A stretch of 64,000 nucleotides of DNA from Silurus meridionalis (Eukaryota; Chordata; Actinopteri; Siluriformes; Siluridae). Shown here in pieces: positions 52,882-63,529 of this stretch. Positions within the stretch are counted from its first letter, which is position 1. The number at the start of each line of letters is the position of its first letter. The stretch lies in NCBI RefSeq assembly GCF_014805685.1, contig NC_060906.1, positions 5,791,998 through 5,855,997 on the forward strand, read 5' to 3'. The position numbers were made by a program, and so were the translations under genes. Under the pieces are notes generated by a model that made no database searches, had not been told where the DNA came from, and saw only the letters and a program-made list of their open reading frames with translations.

Positions 52882-55272
52882 GTGCCTTGGAGGTCGGGTT
52901 CGCTCAGCAGCGCAGCTTCTCGGGCACGCTCAGCAGCGCCACGCCCCCTTAATGACATCACGGGACTCCCGGGTCGCTTCTCCGGCAACAGAGCCGAATG
53001 GAGGGAATTTTTAAGGAGCGTGGATCGATCCGTGGAGTTGAACCCAGCCAGTTATCCCACCGAAGAAGCGAAAATCGCCCTCCACATGTCTCTTTTGACT
53101 GAGGAATCTCTCTCCCTTGCCAGAGAGCTGTGGAACACGATGGCGGGCGAGATCAGCTCCTGCATCCAGTTCCTCCAGCTTCTCACCAGGGAAGTCGGGA
53201 TAACCACGGCTGATCTCCATCTCCTCTCCACCGCTTCTGAGAACGCCGTTCCACATCAGAGTTTCCAGGAGGTCACCGCGCTGCTCCAGGCCCTCCAGGA
53301 TAGATCCGCTCCGCTGAAGGTCCTTCAGGGGATCTCCGCCGTGCTCCAGGAAATCCAGGCTGGCTCCGTTTCATTCCAAGACCTCCAGGAGCTCTCCATT
53401 CTGCTCCAGAACCTTCGGGTGGGTCCAGCTTTGTTCCAGGTGTCCACAGAAAGCTCCACTCCGTTCCCGTGTCCCGAGGAGAGCTCCGTTTGGCCCCAAG
53501 ACCTCCGTGAATGCTCGGCTCCGTTCCAGGACCTCCAAGAGAGCTTGGCTCCGTCCCAGGACTTCTTGGAGATCTCCGCCTCGCGCCAGGTCTCCAAGGA
53601 GAGCCCAGCTCCGCTCCAGGTCTCCAAGGAGAGCCCAGCTTCGCTCCAGGTCTCCAAGGAGGGTTCCGTTCTGCTCCAGGTCTCCGAAGAGAGCTCTGTT
53701 TTGCTCCAGGGTCCTACCGAGAGCTCCGTTCCGTCCCAGGACCTCCGTGAAAGCTCCTCTCTGTCCCTGTGCGAACCCGTGAGCTCCTCTCTGTCCCTGA
53801 GCGAACCCGTGAGCTCCTCTCTGTCCCCGAGTGAGCTTGGTTCCGCTGCAGAGAGTCCCAGAGAGCTCGGTTACGCTGCAGAGAGTCCCCGAGAGCTCGG
53901 TTCCGCTGCAGAAAATCCCCGAGAGCTCAGCTTCGTCCCAGGGTCTCCAGGCGAGCTCCTCTCCGCTCCTAGGCTTCCAGGCGGCTCCCTTCCCGCTCCT
54001 AGGCTTTACAGGAGAGCTCCTCTTCGCTCCAGGTCCCTGAGGAGAACTCAGCTCCGCTCCCGGTTCCTGACGTGAGCTCCTCCTTTGCTCCCAAGTCCCA
54101 AGGAGAGGCTGGTTCCACGCCCATGCACCTCTTCCTCCAATGGGATCCTGGAGCACGCAACTCGCCTCCGAGACTGCGAAAGGGATGTTGACCCGTTGCC
54201 CCCGGGCATCACCGAAGGCTACGGCTCGCCCCCCAGTCTCCCTGAAGGTGACTTCACCTCTCAGAGCTCTGCTTTATCCAAGGGATCCCCAGAGCTCTCA
54301 ACTCCGCTCCGAGACTGCAAAAGGGACGTCGAGCCGCTGCCCCTGGCTACATCCAAAGGCGACAGCTCGCCCCACAGTCTCCCAAGAAGTGACAGCTCGT
54401 CCCATGAGCACTCTGTAGGCGAGGCTACGTCACAGACCTTCTCTCTTCCCAAGGGGTCCCCAGAGCACTCACCTCAATTCCTGGACTGCGAAAGGGATGT
54501 CGAACTGCTGCCCTTGGCTTTATCCGAAGGCGACGGCTCGCCCCACAGTCTCTCAAAAGGTGATGGCTTGCCTCAGGACCCCTCTCACAGTGACATCCTG
54601 CCCTCAAGCTCCCTGGAGGGTGACGTCGCACCAACGAATCCTGACGAGGTCACGACTCAACCGCTGTACTCGGTCAGGGACATCGCTCCATCTCCGGGCT
54701 CCGTCCAGAGGGTCTTCCAGCCGGTAAGCTCCGTCGAAAGCTCTGCCCTGCTTCCGGTAGTCACCGAGGTTTTCTCTCCACTCCAGGTCCCCGTGGGTGA
54801 TGAAGTCTCGTTCCTGACCTTCCTGGGTAACGCCGATCCGTTCCAGGTTGCTGCCAGGGACGTCATGCCTTGTCAGGTCTCCAGGGCTATCGCCTCTCTG
54901 CTCCAGACCACCGCAGGGGAAGTCACTCAGCTGCCGGTTTTCTCTGAGGGCGTGGCTCTGCCCCCGGGCTCCGCTGAGGGCAGCACTCCACATCCGGTCT
55001 CCGCTGTGGGTATCTCTCCACCTCCAGTCTTCCCCGAGGGTGTCAGCCTGCTCCAGAGCTCCGTAGATGGCGTCTCTCCACCTTCAGTCTCCGCAGAGGG
55101 CGTTGCTCTGCTCCTGGTCTCCGTGGGGGTCATTTTTCCACCTCCTGTCTCCGCCGAGGACATCGTTCCGCTCCGGGTCTCCATAGGGGTCGTCTCTCCG
55201 CCTCCTGTCTCCGCCGAGGACGTTGTTCCGCTCCAGGTCTCCGGGGGGTCGTTGCGCCGAATGCTGCCTTCG
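52882..55272 (+). CDS. Element B gag-like/repeat protein
   Basis: One frame, open except for a single TGA at 54073-54075, runs from MPWRSGSLSS into the 3' LTR. Residues about 25-120 form the gag-like domain: LPGRFSGNRAEWREFLRSVD, IALHMSLLTEESLSLARELW, FLQLLTREVG. Then come LQVSKESPAP/DLQESLAPSQ-type repeats (about residues 140-300) and, after the TGA, a segment with three CERDV or CKRDV motifs each followed by SPxSLPxGD-like units (GEATSQTFSLPKGSPEHS). Last are 20-residue PPVSAEDVVPLQVS repeats. At about 53826-54040 the repeat motif continues better in the neighbouring frame (VPLQRVPESSVTLQRVPESS), so small indels are likely. Homologous to element A throughout. Confidence 0.72.
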
Positions 55273-55273
55273 C

Positions 55274-55725
55274 TGAATCCACCTGCCACGCCTCCTACAG
55301 AGGCTGCCTTCGCCTCTAAACGCTCCCAAGCGTGCAGCGCAAATCACACACAGCTGAAGCGCATTATCGATTCATTCCCTGCCTCCATATAAACCACTCA
55401 CTCACCCACACTCCGGGTCCATTATTGTACGTTCATGCGTGGTCGTGTAGGTTAATGCTGGTGTGTGTTCGCGTTTGTGCTTCTCCCGCTACACACCTCC
55501 TTCGCCCGGACTCCTCGCTCACTCCACGGCCGCGTTTGGCTTCCCCAGCGCACCTCAGAATACCAACGCTTCCCCGTCGCTTTCCCCCGTGCCGCGCTTC
55601 CTCCTTCACGCACCGTGGATGTTATATTTGAACTGCCATTTGCCGGATTATCCCGATCTGCCTTTTGCTGAATAAAGTTTATGTTTGCCGTTACTCCGGC
55701 TTCCGCCTCCGTACCTCGCCTAACA
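55274..55725 (+). mobile_element. Element B 3' LTR
   Basis: 452 bp. The tip has lost 'tcagg' (reads tgaatccacctgcc), otherwise close to the 5' LTR. Contains the TATA box (about 55386) and 'ctgaataaagtttatgtttg', the polyadenylation signal missing from the 5' copy. Confidence 0.9.
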
Positions 55726-55731
55726 GTTATC

Positions 55732-55905
55732 CTGTGCCTGGCCACCAAAACATATATTTATCATTCTATCCTTGACTTTTGTGACAGCTTGATGCCCCCC
55801 CCCCGATAGTGAATGATACAAAATATCATTTTGAAATCTTGTTGGTGGCACCCATACTATAGTATCTCCATCTTTGTACAGTAATATGTTGTCAGGTACA
55901 ATCAA
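55732..55905 (-). pseudogene. Retrovirus-like integrase, N-terminal part
   Basis: Minus strand: NDILYHSLSGGGHQAVTKVK supplies the two zinc-binding His residues. The frame ends within a few codons of the GTTAT duplication and continues at 52476 with the Cys pair. Element B therefore split the HHCC domain between its His and Cys halves. Confidence 0.78.
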
Positions 55906-56012
55906 CCGTGCATCATGCTGAGCAAATGGACCAGCAACAATTTTTTTGCTTATTGTTTTTTAAATTATTGCTTCTGCTATTACGGGGTTGTTATGTTGAG
56001 CACTTTTCAAGT

Positions 56013-56655
56013 CTAAAGGCTTTGTAATGTTGATGGTTGCAAGTGATTCTTGTCCTGTGACATCCAAAAACATCCTTCTTGTCCTGTGACATCCAAAAAC
56101 ATCCTTCCTTCTTTTTTTGCTAGTTCATCAACAGACAGATTCCCATCACCATGCTTGTAAGTTGATTTTTTCTGGTGGGCTTTTACTTTCAGCAATGCTA
56201 TCTTATGAGTGCTATTCTGTACAGCAGACCACAAAGCCTGAATTGGAGCACAGTCAACCAAAGGCTGACCATCTGCACTAGTAAAACCCCCTTTTTTGCC
56301 AGATCTGCAAATATTCTGTAAGAAAATTAACTACAAATGCAAAAACTGAGTAGATATTTAAGTCTGAGTTTGGGATGACCTCTAATGTCTTTTGCACTGC
56401 CATGATCTCTGCTTTTTGAGCTGAAAATTTAGTCTGACATTTATACTAAAAATCTCTATCAGAATGGATAGCGAAACCTGTATAATATTGGCCCTCTTGA
56501 CAGTATCTAGGACCATCAACATACACATCCACAGCACCTTTAATCGCTGTTACCTTAAAGACAATTTCAGGGTGACTAGTGTGTTCGGCTTCACGTGTAC
56601 GTGGGATACCTTCATATAGTAGGGTTCGGGACTGCACAGAGTTGGGTTTGCACAC
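56013..56655 (-). pseudogene. Retrovirus-like RNase H
   Basis: 56446-56655 contains VDVYVDGPRY, with the first catalytic Asp of RNase H. 56013-56261 contains KIALLKVKAHQKK then HGDGNLSVDELAKK, with the His and last Asp of the fold. A tandem 33-bp duplication (catccttcttgtcctgtgac, about 56055-56105) and a stop interrupt the C-terminal side. Between reverse transcriptase and integrase, as expected. Confidence 0.78.
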
Positions 56656-56681
56656 TGTGTTCTGATTTTAGAGCCTAAATC

Positions 56682-57008
56682 TTATGTCCATCTGGCTAAT
56701 CTAGTGCTAGATACTCCCTTCACCTTTTCATTGAAGAGGAGCTGTAAAGGGGTATGTGGAGTATGCAGTGTCTCCTCAGTGGCAGCTGTCTGCAAAATAA
56801 ATAGCTGTGTTCTGGAATTGCAATTAATGCCTTCAACCTTTTTCACAAAACCTTGGGGAAGTACATTCCAGGTATACTGGGTACAAGCAAATTTGTATTG
56901 ACATTCTGGATGTAATGACATAGACGAAAAACCATTAGACACATCGAGAGCTGAATAATAACTTGCCTTGCTTAAAAGGGATGCTAATAAATCTGGGGTG
57001 GAGGCCAA
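56682..57008 (-). pseudogene. Retrovirus-like reverse transcriptase fragment
   Basis: SALDVSNGFSSMSLHPE then YTWNVLPQGF gives RT motif A (catalytic Asp in ALDVSNGF) and motif B start (PQGF). The frame then leaves the RT: motif C (YxDD) is not seen, and the following residues look unrelated, so much of the palm/thumb was deleted before RNase H. Confidence 0.8.
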
Positions 57009-57172
57009 TACAGGTGTGCAAGTTTGAGTGCATTTGTTAAGTGTCCTATAGTCTATGCATAATATTCAAGAATCATCTGGTTTTTGAACAGGCTTGGAGG
57101 GAGGGTGGATCATGTCCTTGAATCTTCACCTTCATCATGCTGGTATCAACTCCACCACAATCATGTTTTGAT

Positions 57173-57457
57173 CTAGCAAAAACACCTGTTGCAATGCAAC
57201 AGATCTGATAATTCAGAATCTTCTACTGATAACAATGCATCTAAATCATAGTCCTCTGACTTTTTTATTGCATGTACATCAGAAATCTCCACCACTTTAT
57301 CTTTACTCTGAGGGTTACGCCAAATACAATTGTTGGCATAGTCGAGAACATAGCCCAGTGTAGTCATATTATCTGATCCTAAAATACTACGACCTTCACC
57401 AGTTTTACTGAGCCAGGCTTTGCTTTTATATTCTTTGTGACCAACTTGAAAAGACAT
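57173..57457 (-). pseudogene. Retrovirus-like protease, C-terminal part
   Basis: Carries RSILGSDNMTTLGYVLDY, the 'ILG.D' segment that closes the retroviral aspartic protease fold, followed by a linker toward RT. The active-site part is in the adjacent frame at about 57530-57570. A frame break lies between them (57458-57520). Confidence 0.72.
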
Positions 57458-57520
57458 ACTTTCAGTTTGTGTTATGCCAGTGAAACTGTTCCGTCAAAAC
57501 CCTCCAATGTTGCTGTTTTC

Positions 57521-58009
57521 TTACAGATGTGTGGGGAGTTGTTCTGAATGAAGAATAGCTAATGAAGCACCAGAATCTACTAACCAATCATTGCATCGGC
57601 CTCCAACAGCAATATTTATGATTGGTCTACCATGACTACCCTGTGACAAAGGTTCTACATGTGTTAGGGAGGCCTGAGATACGTATTCAGAAAAAGACTT
57701 GGTGTGAGAGGTCTGTCTCTCTTTCTGAGAACGCAGTCCCTCATCCTCTTTGCTTAGTCTGCTTATTGTGGCCTGTAAGTGATTGAAGTAGTTTCCTGAG
57801 CCTGTCTTCCTATCAGACAATTTGCACTCTTTGGAAATATGTCCTGCTCTGCCACATGAATAACAAACAGCAAGATTATCTGGGTTATAAGGAGGTGGTC
57901 TCTCCTCTCTATCTCCACTAGCACAACCCTCTCTTTTCGAGGATACTCTGCGATTGTTGTTTTGATAGGCAATAATGTCATGACATTCTGATAGTTGTGT
58001 TACATGCAT
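57521..58009 (-). pseudogene. Retrovirus-like nucleocapsid and protease start
   Basis: A zinc knuckle CYSCGRAGHISKEC (CX2CX4HX4C, about 57835-57876) follows a basic segment, and the aspartic protease active site DSGAS lies 100 residues later (about 57565). The nucleocapsid and protease are in the same frame here, with no frameshift or stop between gag and pro, which narrows the possible retroelement classes. Confidence 0.85.
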
Positions 58010-58011
58010 TG

Positions 58012-58611
58012 CTACAGCCGAATGAGCGAATCACATTTATTAAGTAAGGTAGATTTAAAACTGGCATCATTCGAAGTAATGTCTGGATTGCCACTAAAAG
58101 TTTTGAATGCCTCCAGTAATGGCTCTGAAAAGGCCACAGGGTGCTCCCCTTTCCTCATGTGCATATCACAAATTTTATCCCAGTTAACTGACATCATAGC
58201 TAAGACCTTAAGCAATGCCTGTTTCCTCTCGTACCTATTGCCAATTCTATCATTGACCTTCTGAGAAAGCTCCCGAGAGAGTAAAGCACCTAGTTAACAA
58301 AACACATTCATCGCCATCTGTAAATTTGTAAATGACTGCATAGCGATCCAGGTTTTTTAGGATCAAATTTGCCAATATTCTTAATTACGACTTCTAGATC
58401 TTTGGGGCTAAACCTGACCAGAGTAGAGACCATTGGTGAGTGATTGACACTCTTCCCAACCCTCATTACTGTACTTCTGTAAGTCTGAAGCGGCTGGAAC
58501 TCGATTATATGATGTGCCATCCATCAACCTTTTACTGGGATTTCCCTGAGTTGTGATTTTTTTTATCATGAAATGGCAGGCAGCTTTAGCTTCCTCCAAA
58601 CCACTAAACAC
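58012..58611 (-). pseudogene. Retrovirus-like gag (capsid) fragments
   Basis: Three frames (58408-58611, 58308-58520, 58012-58215) contain helices such as RFSPKDLEVVIKNIGKFDP and KTFSGNPDITSNDASFKSTL, then lead to the zinc knuckle at 57876. Capsid-like by position and helical character rather than by a clear motif. Multiple frame changes. Confidence 0.55.
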
Positions 58612-58924
58612 CTTTCAACAGATGATTTAAGCATACCGTTGTTCGTTTTCAGAAATGCGATCTCTTTCTGCATTCTGATTTTTTTCCTCTTTGCATATTG
58701 TTTTACTGACTTGGTCATTTTTAGTAGAAATGTCTCCGTCTAGAGTCTAGAATGAAGCTGCTTATTTTCAGCCTGTAGCTCATCCAGCCTCCTTCTAGTT
58801 TTTTTTTACTCCTGGGCATTTTGGAATAACTCTCAAATTAAAAACAGTCCACTCATCCGGCTTATCACCAACCTTCTCAATTCCATCAAACATCCCTTGT
58901 GAGCCGTGTTTAGCGATGTACTTA

Positions 58925-60170
58925 AATCAGCTTTTCCATTTCCAAAATACTACCTTACAAATACACGTTATAGAATAAGATATACCTTTTATTCGTCCCA
59001 CAGTGGGGAAATTTTTGTTACAGCAGCAAAGGAAAGAAATAAAACAAAATGCAAATATATAAAAATAATATACACATACTATAATATACAGTATATACAC
59101 AGTACAATGTATAAATACAATAAGAGAAGAAAAAAGTACACATTGCAGGTAGTATTTCACACAGGTCGTATTGCACATAATTGCAGGTAATATTGGCGGT
59201 AATATTGCACATGATGCATGTAATATTGCACGCAGGTAATGTTATTGCACAGCTAAAAAGTAATAACAGTGTTGTATGTTGGTGACTGGTTTTACTGGGA
59301 GCAGCTTTGGTTGTAAAGTCTAATAGCAGCAGGGAGAAAAGACCTTCTGTAACGCTCCTTTAGACACTTAGAATGTAACAGTCTGTCACTGAAGGAGCTG
59401 CTCAACGATGTAACGGTTACATACAGGGGGTGAGAGACGTTCTCCAGCAATGATGATAGTTTTGCTACCATCCTCCTTTCTCCCACCTCCTGTACAGTGT
59501 CCAGGGGAATCCCCAGGACTGAGCTGGCCTTCCTGATCAGCTTGTCCAGTCTCTTCCTGTCTGAAGTAGATATGCTGCTGCCCCAGCAGACCACACCATA
59601 AAATATGGCTGAGGCCACCACAGGGACAAAAAAGGTCTTCAGTAGCTCTCCCTGTACTCCCAAAAGACCATAGTCTCCTCAGCAGAAAGAGTCTGCTCTG
59701 CCCTTTCTTGTAAATTGCCTCAGTGTTGTCTGTCCAGTCCAGTTTGTTGTTTAGGTGAACACCCAGGTATTTGTAAGAGTCCACTCTCACAATGTCCTTT
59801 CCCTGTATGTTCACTGGTGATAAAGTTTGTTTGTGCCTACGGAAATCCACTACCAGTTCTTTTGTTTTCCCCGCATTTATCCGAAGGCAGCTCCGTTGGC
59901 ACCAGTCCACAAAGTTCTGTATAAGTCCTCTGTACTTCCTGTCATCATAATCCGTGATCAGACCGACGATGGCAGAGTCATCAGAGAACTTCTGTAGGTG
60001 ACAGGTTGCTGAGCTGAGCATGAAGTCTGCAGTGTAGACGGTGAAGAGAAACGGGGCAAGAACCGTTTCCTGCGGGGCTCCAGTGTTACAAACAATCATG
60101 TCAGACTCACAGTCACGAGCCCTCACATACTGTGGTCGGTCTGTGAGGTAGTCCAGTATCCAGGACTATG
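58925..60170 (-). mobile_element. L2/CR1-type LINE, 5'-truncated
   Basis: Reverse transcriptase 59386-60126: CNTGAPQETVLAPFLFTVYT, QKFSDDSAIVG (the YADD box reads FSDD), NAGKTKELVVDFRRHKQ and YKYLGVHLNNKLDW. After a one-base slip at about 59660, 59292-59663 gives VVASAIFYGVVCWGSSISTS then KLIRKASSVLGIPLD. The 3' UTR (58925-59290) ends 'agcagcaaaggaaagaaa', matching the tails at 362 and 37693. Truncated near 60170 within the RT. It lies at the 5' side of the retrovirus-like gag. Confidence 0.9.
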
Positions 60171-62496
60171 TAGTTATTTTAAAATAACCGTTTATTCATT
60201 CACCGTAACAATACTTCTAGTGCAAAATGTAGTTATGTAGTTGCTTAAAATAGCCTAATAAAATCTCTACAATAATACAAACAAACTGTTTAAAATATTC
60301 CGCTGTCACAATACCACATTATATCATAAACCAGTGTACTTCGGGTTTAAAACATGAGTTTAAACAGTGTCACAGTCCATCGGACAAACCCCAGTACTTC
60401 GGGTTACTGTTTAAACTTTACAGAGCCGCTGTGCATCACGTTCTTTACATTATCACCAGTTTTACTTATGTTAGAAACTATAATAGTTCCCCCATAGAAA
60501 GTTTAAATGACTTTAGAATCTTATAAACTTAAGCACTTTGCTTCAGTTACTTTAGAAACAATACAATTCCAATACAACTCTGCCACCACACTACGTCGGG
60601 CTGATACCTTTCCACACTATATATTTTTTTTTTCGGAAATCCCTCGCTGGGTGGCTCGCCAATGTAAGTAAAAATCATAAGGACAACAATGATCGTAATG
60701 AAGTTTACATGTAATAACTATTTTCGTTCAGTTTAAATTCAGTGGGCAAGGGGTGGGATTTGCATGTCTGTACTAAAAAGTTAAAGCTCTTCAATTTTCT
60801 TCTTAGGAATTGCTGGCTGACTTGTGAAGCACCATCTTTGTTAAATTCCATTAGAGCTTCAAATGGCCAATATTTTCATTGTTTCAACAGCTCATTGTGT
60901 GGAACCAGAGCTGTGATGTGAATTTCATCTAGTTTGACAGCAACTGTTATCAGTAAAGCAGGGTCTAATAATGTCTGGAAGTGTTCTGAATGGGGATTTG
61001 CAGCACAAACCTTTATTGGCTCTTAATGCAGTCAAATGCAGATGCTATAGCAGTTAATAGTCTTTAATGATCCAGGCAATATGAGCTGGATGCCACAAAG
61101 TAGAGACAAATCTGTGAAATATTTCCAATGACCAAACAAGGCAATACAGGTCACTTCAGACAGGTAACCTGAAGCTTCATGCAACAACCTGAGCTCTTGT
61201 GTAGGACAAACATAACTACCCTTAAAGGCTGTGCATGTAGAAGCAATTAAGACACTTGTAACATTAATTACACCTCATTCATCTATATCATGTCAGCCAA
61301 TTCTCAAACGAGCTTAAACCCATTTTGATCCCCCGCAATATTGGGGACATCACCTGTTTAAAATTGTCATGTTAGGTGATTCTAAATTCTTTAGAATCTA
61401 AATTCACTGCCTGAGCTTTAGAATGATGTACAGTGAGTCGTGTTACTCTTCTCCATTTTTATAAAATTTACTGCTAAACATTAACACCTGAGAACAAATC
61501 CTTCTCAGTCCAAACTTTTATCCTGGGTGTAAAATATACTTAAAGAAGAAAGCAGTGTCAGCTCTTAAACTTTGTTGTGGTTAAGGCAAAGATGGGCATC
61601 TACATCAGCGGAAAATATAAAATAGAACAAAGAGGCAGCAATGATGAAGTCCAGGATGCTAGTGGACTTTAACTTTTCAAGAAAATTGACAACTTGATGA
61701 TGTTTGAGAAAATCTGATGCAATAAAAATGCAATCTGCTCTGTTTTTAAAGATGAACTGCATTTTGCTCAGAGCATGTCTTTAAAACATCATGTAAATTT
61801 GACTTTTACTGTTTTTACACATCTTTTTAATCTATTTATGTATTCGTTTACATCGTTGAGCATTGACTCAAATTAAACCTTTTAATCAGTCACTGTTACA
61901 AGACTTAAGCATTAGTAATAAAGGTCTTTTTAAAAATCTAAATCTCTCTCTGTCCTTCACATTATTAATGAATATTTGATTGATCACAAATGTTCACAAA
62001 AAGGATCACAAAAGGACGTATAATAAAGGTATTTGGTGTGTTTAGTTGGCAGTGTTCACATTCTGCATCACAATCTAGCCAGGATTGTAATTATTTTGGT
62101 TAAAAAGCACATCTTTAGGAGAATGTGAAGCTGAAGATAAATTAAAAGGAACAAGTGGTGTGATGAAATGATATAAAAATGTTTTACATTTGCATTGAAA
62201 ATTCCACTAATTGGTTTAAATTGAACCACACACACAGGACCTGATCAGACAATTGATTTTATTAAAAACAGCTGCACAATGTACACTGTATGGTTAAATG
62301 AATTGGTACACCTACATTTTCCAACTGTATGTAATTCTGCCCAAACAGTTTCCACAAAGTTGAAAGCATTTATAAAAGTTTATTCAAACACACACACACG
62401 CGCCTAAGTCCACTTGCTGGTGGTGCTTGGCGCGTTACAGAGTAGTAGATCTCAAAAACTGGGAGGGTGAAAAGCCCAGCCACGAAAAACATAACA
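60171..62496. other. Unassigned; possible LTR boundary near 60662
   Basis: No supported gene. On the minus strand '...cttaca' is followed by ttggcgagccacccagcgag (60661-60642), which has the position and look of an LTR end plus primer-binding site for the retrovirus-like element. 'ccaataaagg' at about 61006-61015 (minus) could be its polyadenylation signal. A 65-codon frame at 61565-61762 is unsupported. Confidence 0.3.
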
Positions 62497-62830
62497 TGCA
62501 CTGTAAAAAAGAAACCGTACATTTTACGGTAAAAAACTGGCAGCTGTGGTTGCCAGAACTTTACCGTCAAAAGTACGGTAGCAACGTAATTCGTATTACA
62601 GTATTGCACCTATTGTTCTGTATATTTTACGGATTTTAATTGTTTTTTTTACAGTTTATAACTGTTTAATCAATGTTTATGTGGTTATAAAATGCAGTTT
62701 ATACCCGTCAAAATACAGGGTTTACATTGTAATAATTACGGTTCATAACCATCTTTTTTACAGTTCAGAACTGTTTAATTTAATTCTCTCAAAACTGTTT
62801 ATTTTGTATTAATTACAGTTTAAACCTATA
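62497..62830. repeat. Palindrome-rich MITE-like repeat
   Basis: 'cactgtaaaaaagaaaccgt', 'ttttacggtaaaaaactggc', a hairpin ctggcag...ttgccag (62538-62557), and repeated ACGGTA/TACCGT and 'tttacagtt' motifs. A recognisable fish repeat type, no coding capacity. Class not assigned. Confidence 0.55.
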
Positions 62831-62938
62831 ATTATTTCACAAAGCAGACAGGAAACTAAACTAAGGAAAAAAAACATTAAATATGTAAATGCTGTTAAAC
62901 TATTTTTTATTATAAATAACCACAGTGAATTCAAAGCA

Positions 62939-63169
62939 TCATTTGAATGACACTAGCCGGGAGCTAGAAGAGAATTCAAGCACTGACGCCAGTTCAGTAG
63001 GGTAGTGAATGTTGAAACAGTAGGAACTGCGGAACATTAGGCAAACAGCAGCCATAAAAGTAGTGATGTCATCCTTCACAATCTTGCGGTCCACACTGAG
63101 CGAACAGCAGCATAGCAGAAGCGTCCTGTGAATACATTTCAGTTCAATGAAGACATGTACATGTAGCAA
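62939..63169 (-). pseudogene. Possible exon of a repeated fish gene family
   Basis: The frame contains HRTLLLCCCSLSVDRKIVKD, DITTFMAAVCLMFRSSYCFN and IHYPTELASVLEF. I have the impression of a widespread, repeat-associated fish protein C-terminus, but cannot name it. The frame loses similarity after LEF, at a position that could be a splice site or a frameshift. Confidence 0.35.
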
Positions 63170-63529
63170 GGTAATTGTGTATCGTGACTATCATACACAT
63201 AGCAGTTTATTTAGTACTGCCCTGAAAAACTATCACAATAGCTTTCTACACATTCTACAACACAAATTACTAACTCCATTAATTGAAATAACCTAGTTCA
63301 AAAGGTTTAGATGGTTTAGATGTTACATGAAAGATGAACAAAATACACCAGGTCCTGAACATGCTTTGAATTTCCAGCATCCAAAATATCTGATCATGAC
63401 CCTCGTCTTTTAACACTAATGACAATTATAAGACTCATACCCAACTATTACCAAATGTCCACATATTTTAAAGATAAATCTGCACATTATACAGGGTCAG
63501 TTTTAGAAAGAGGAAATATGCAGTTCTCT

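Larger units (their letters stand above)
52482..55725 (+). mobile_element. Element B: gag-only LTR retrotransposon
   Basis: 3244 bp flanked by GTTAT. The interior (52791-55273) contains one long gag-like/repeat-protein frame and no protease, RT, RNase H or integrase. It starts GAATAACGGACC after the LTR, almost as in element A. It is inserted in the integrase of an older retrovirus-like element on the opposite strand. Confidence 0.9.

Noticed and set aside
53371..54156. 261-codon minus-strand frame in element B
   Set aside because: Antisense shadow of the repeat protein; the gag-like domain and LTRs are on the plus strand.
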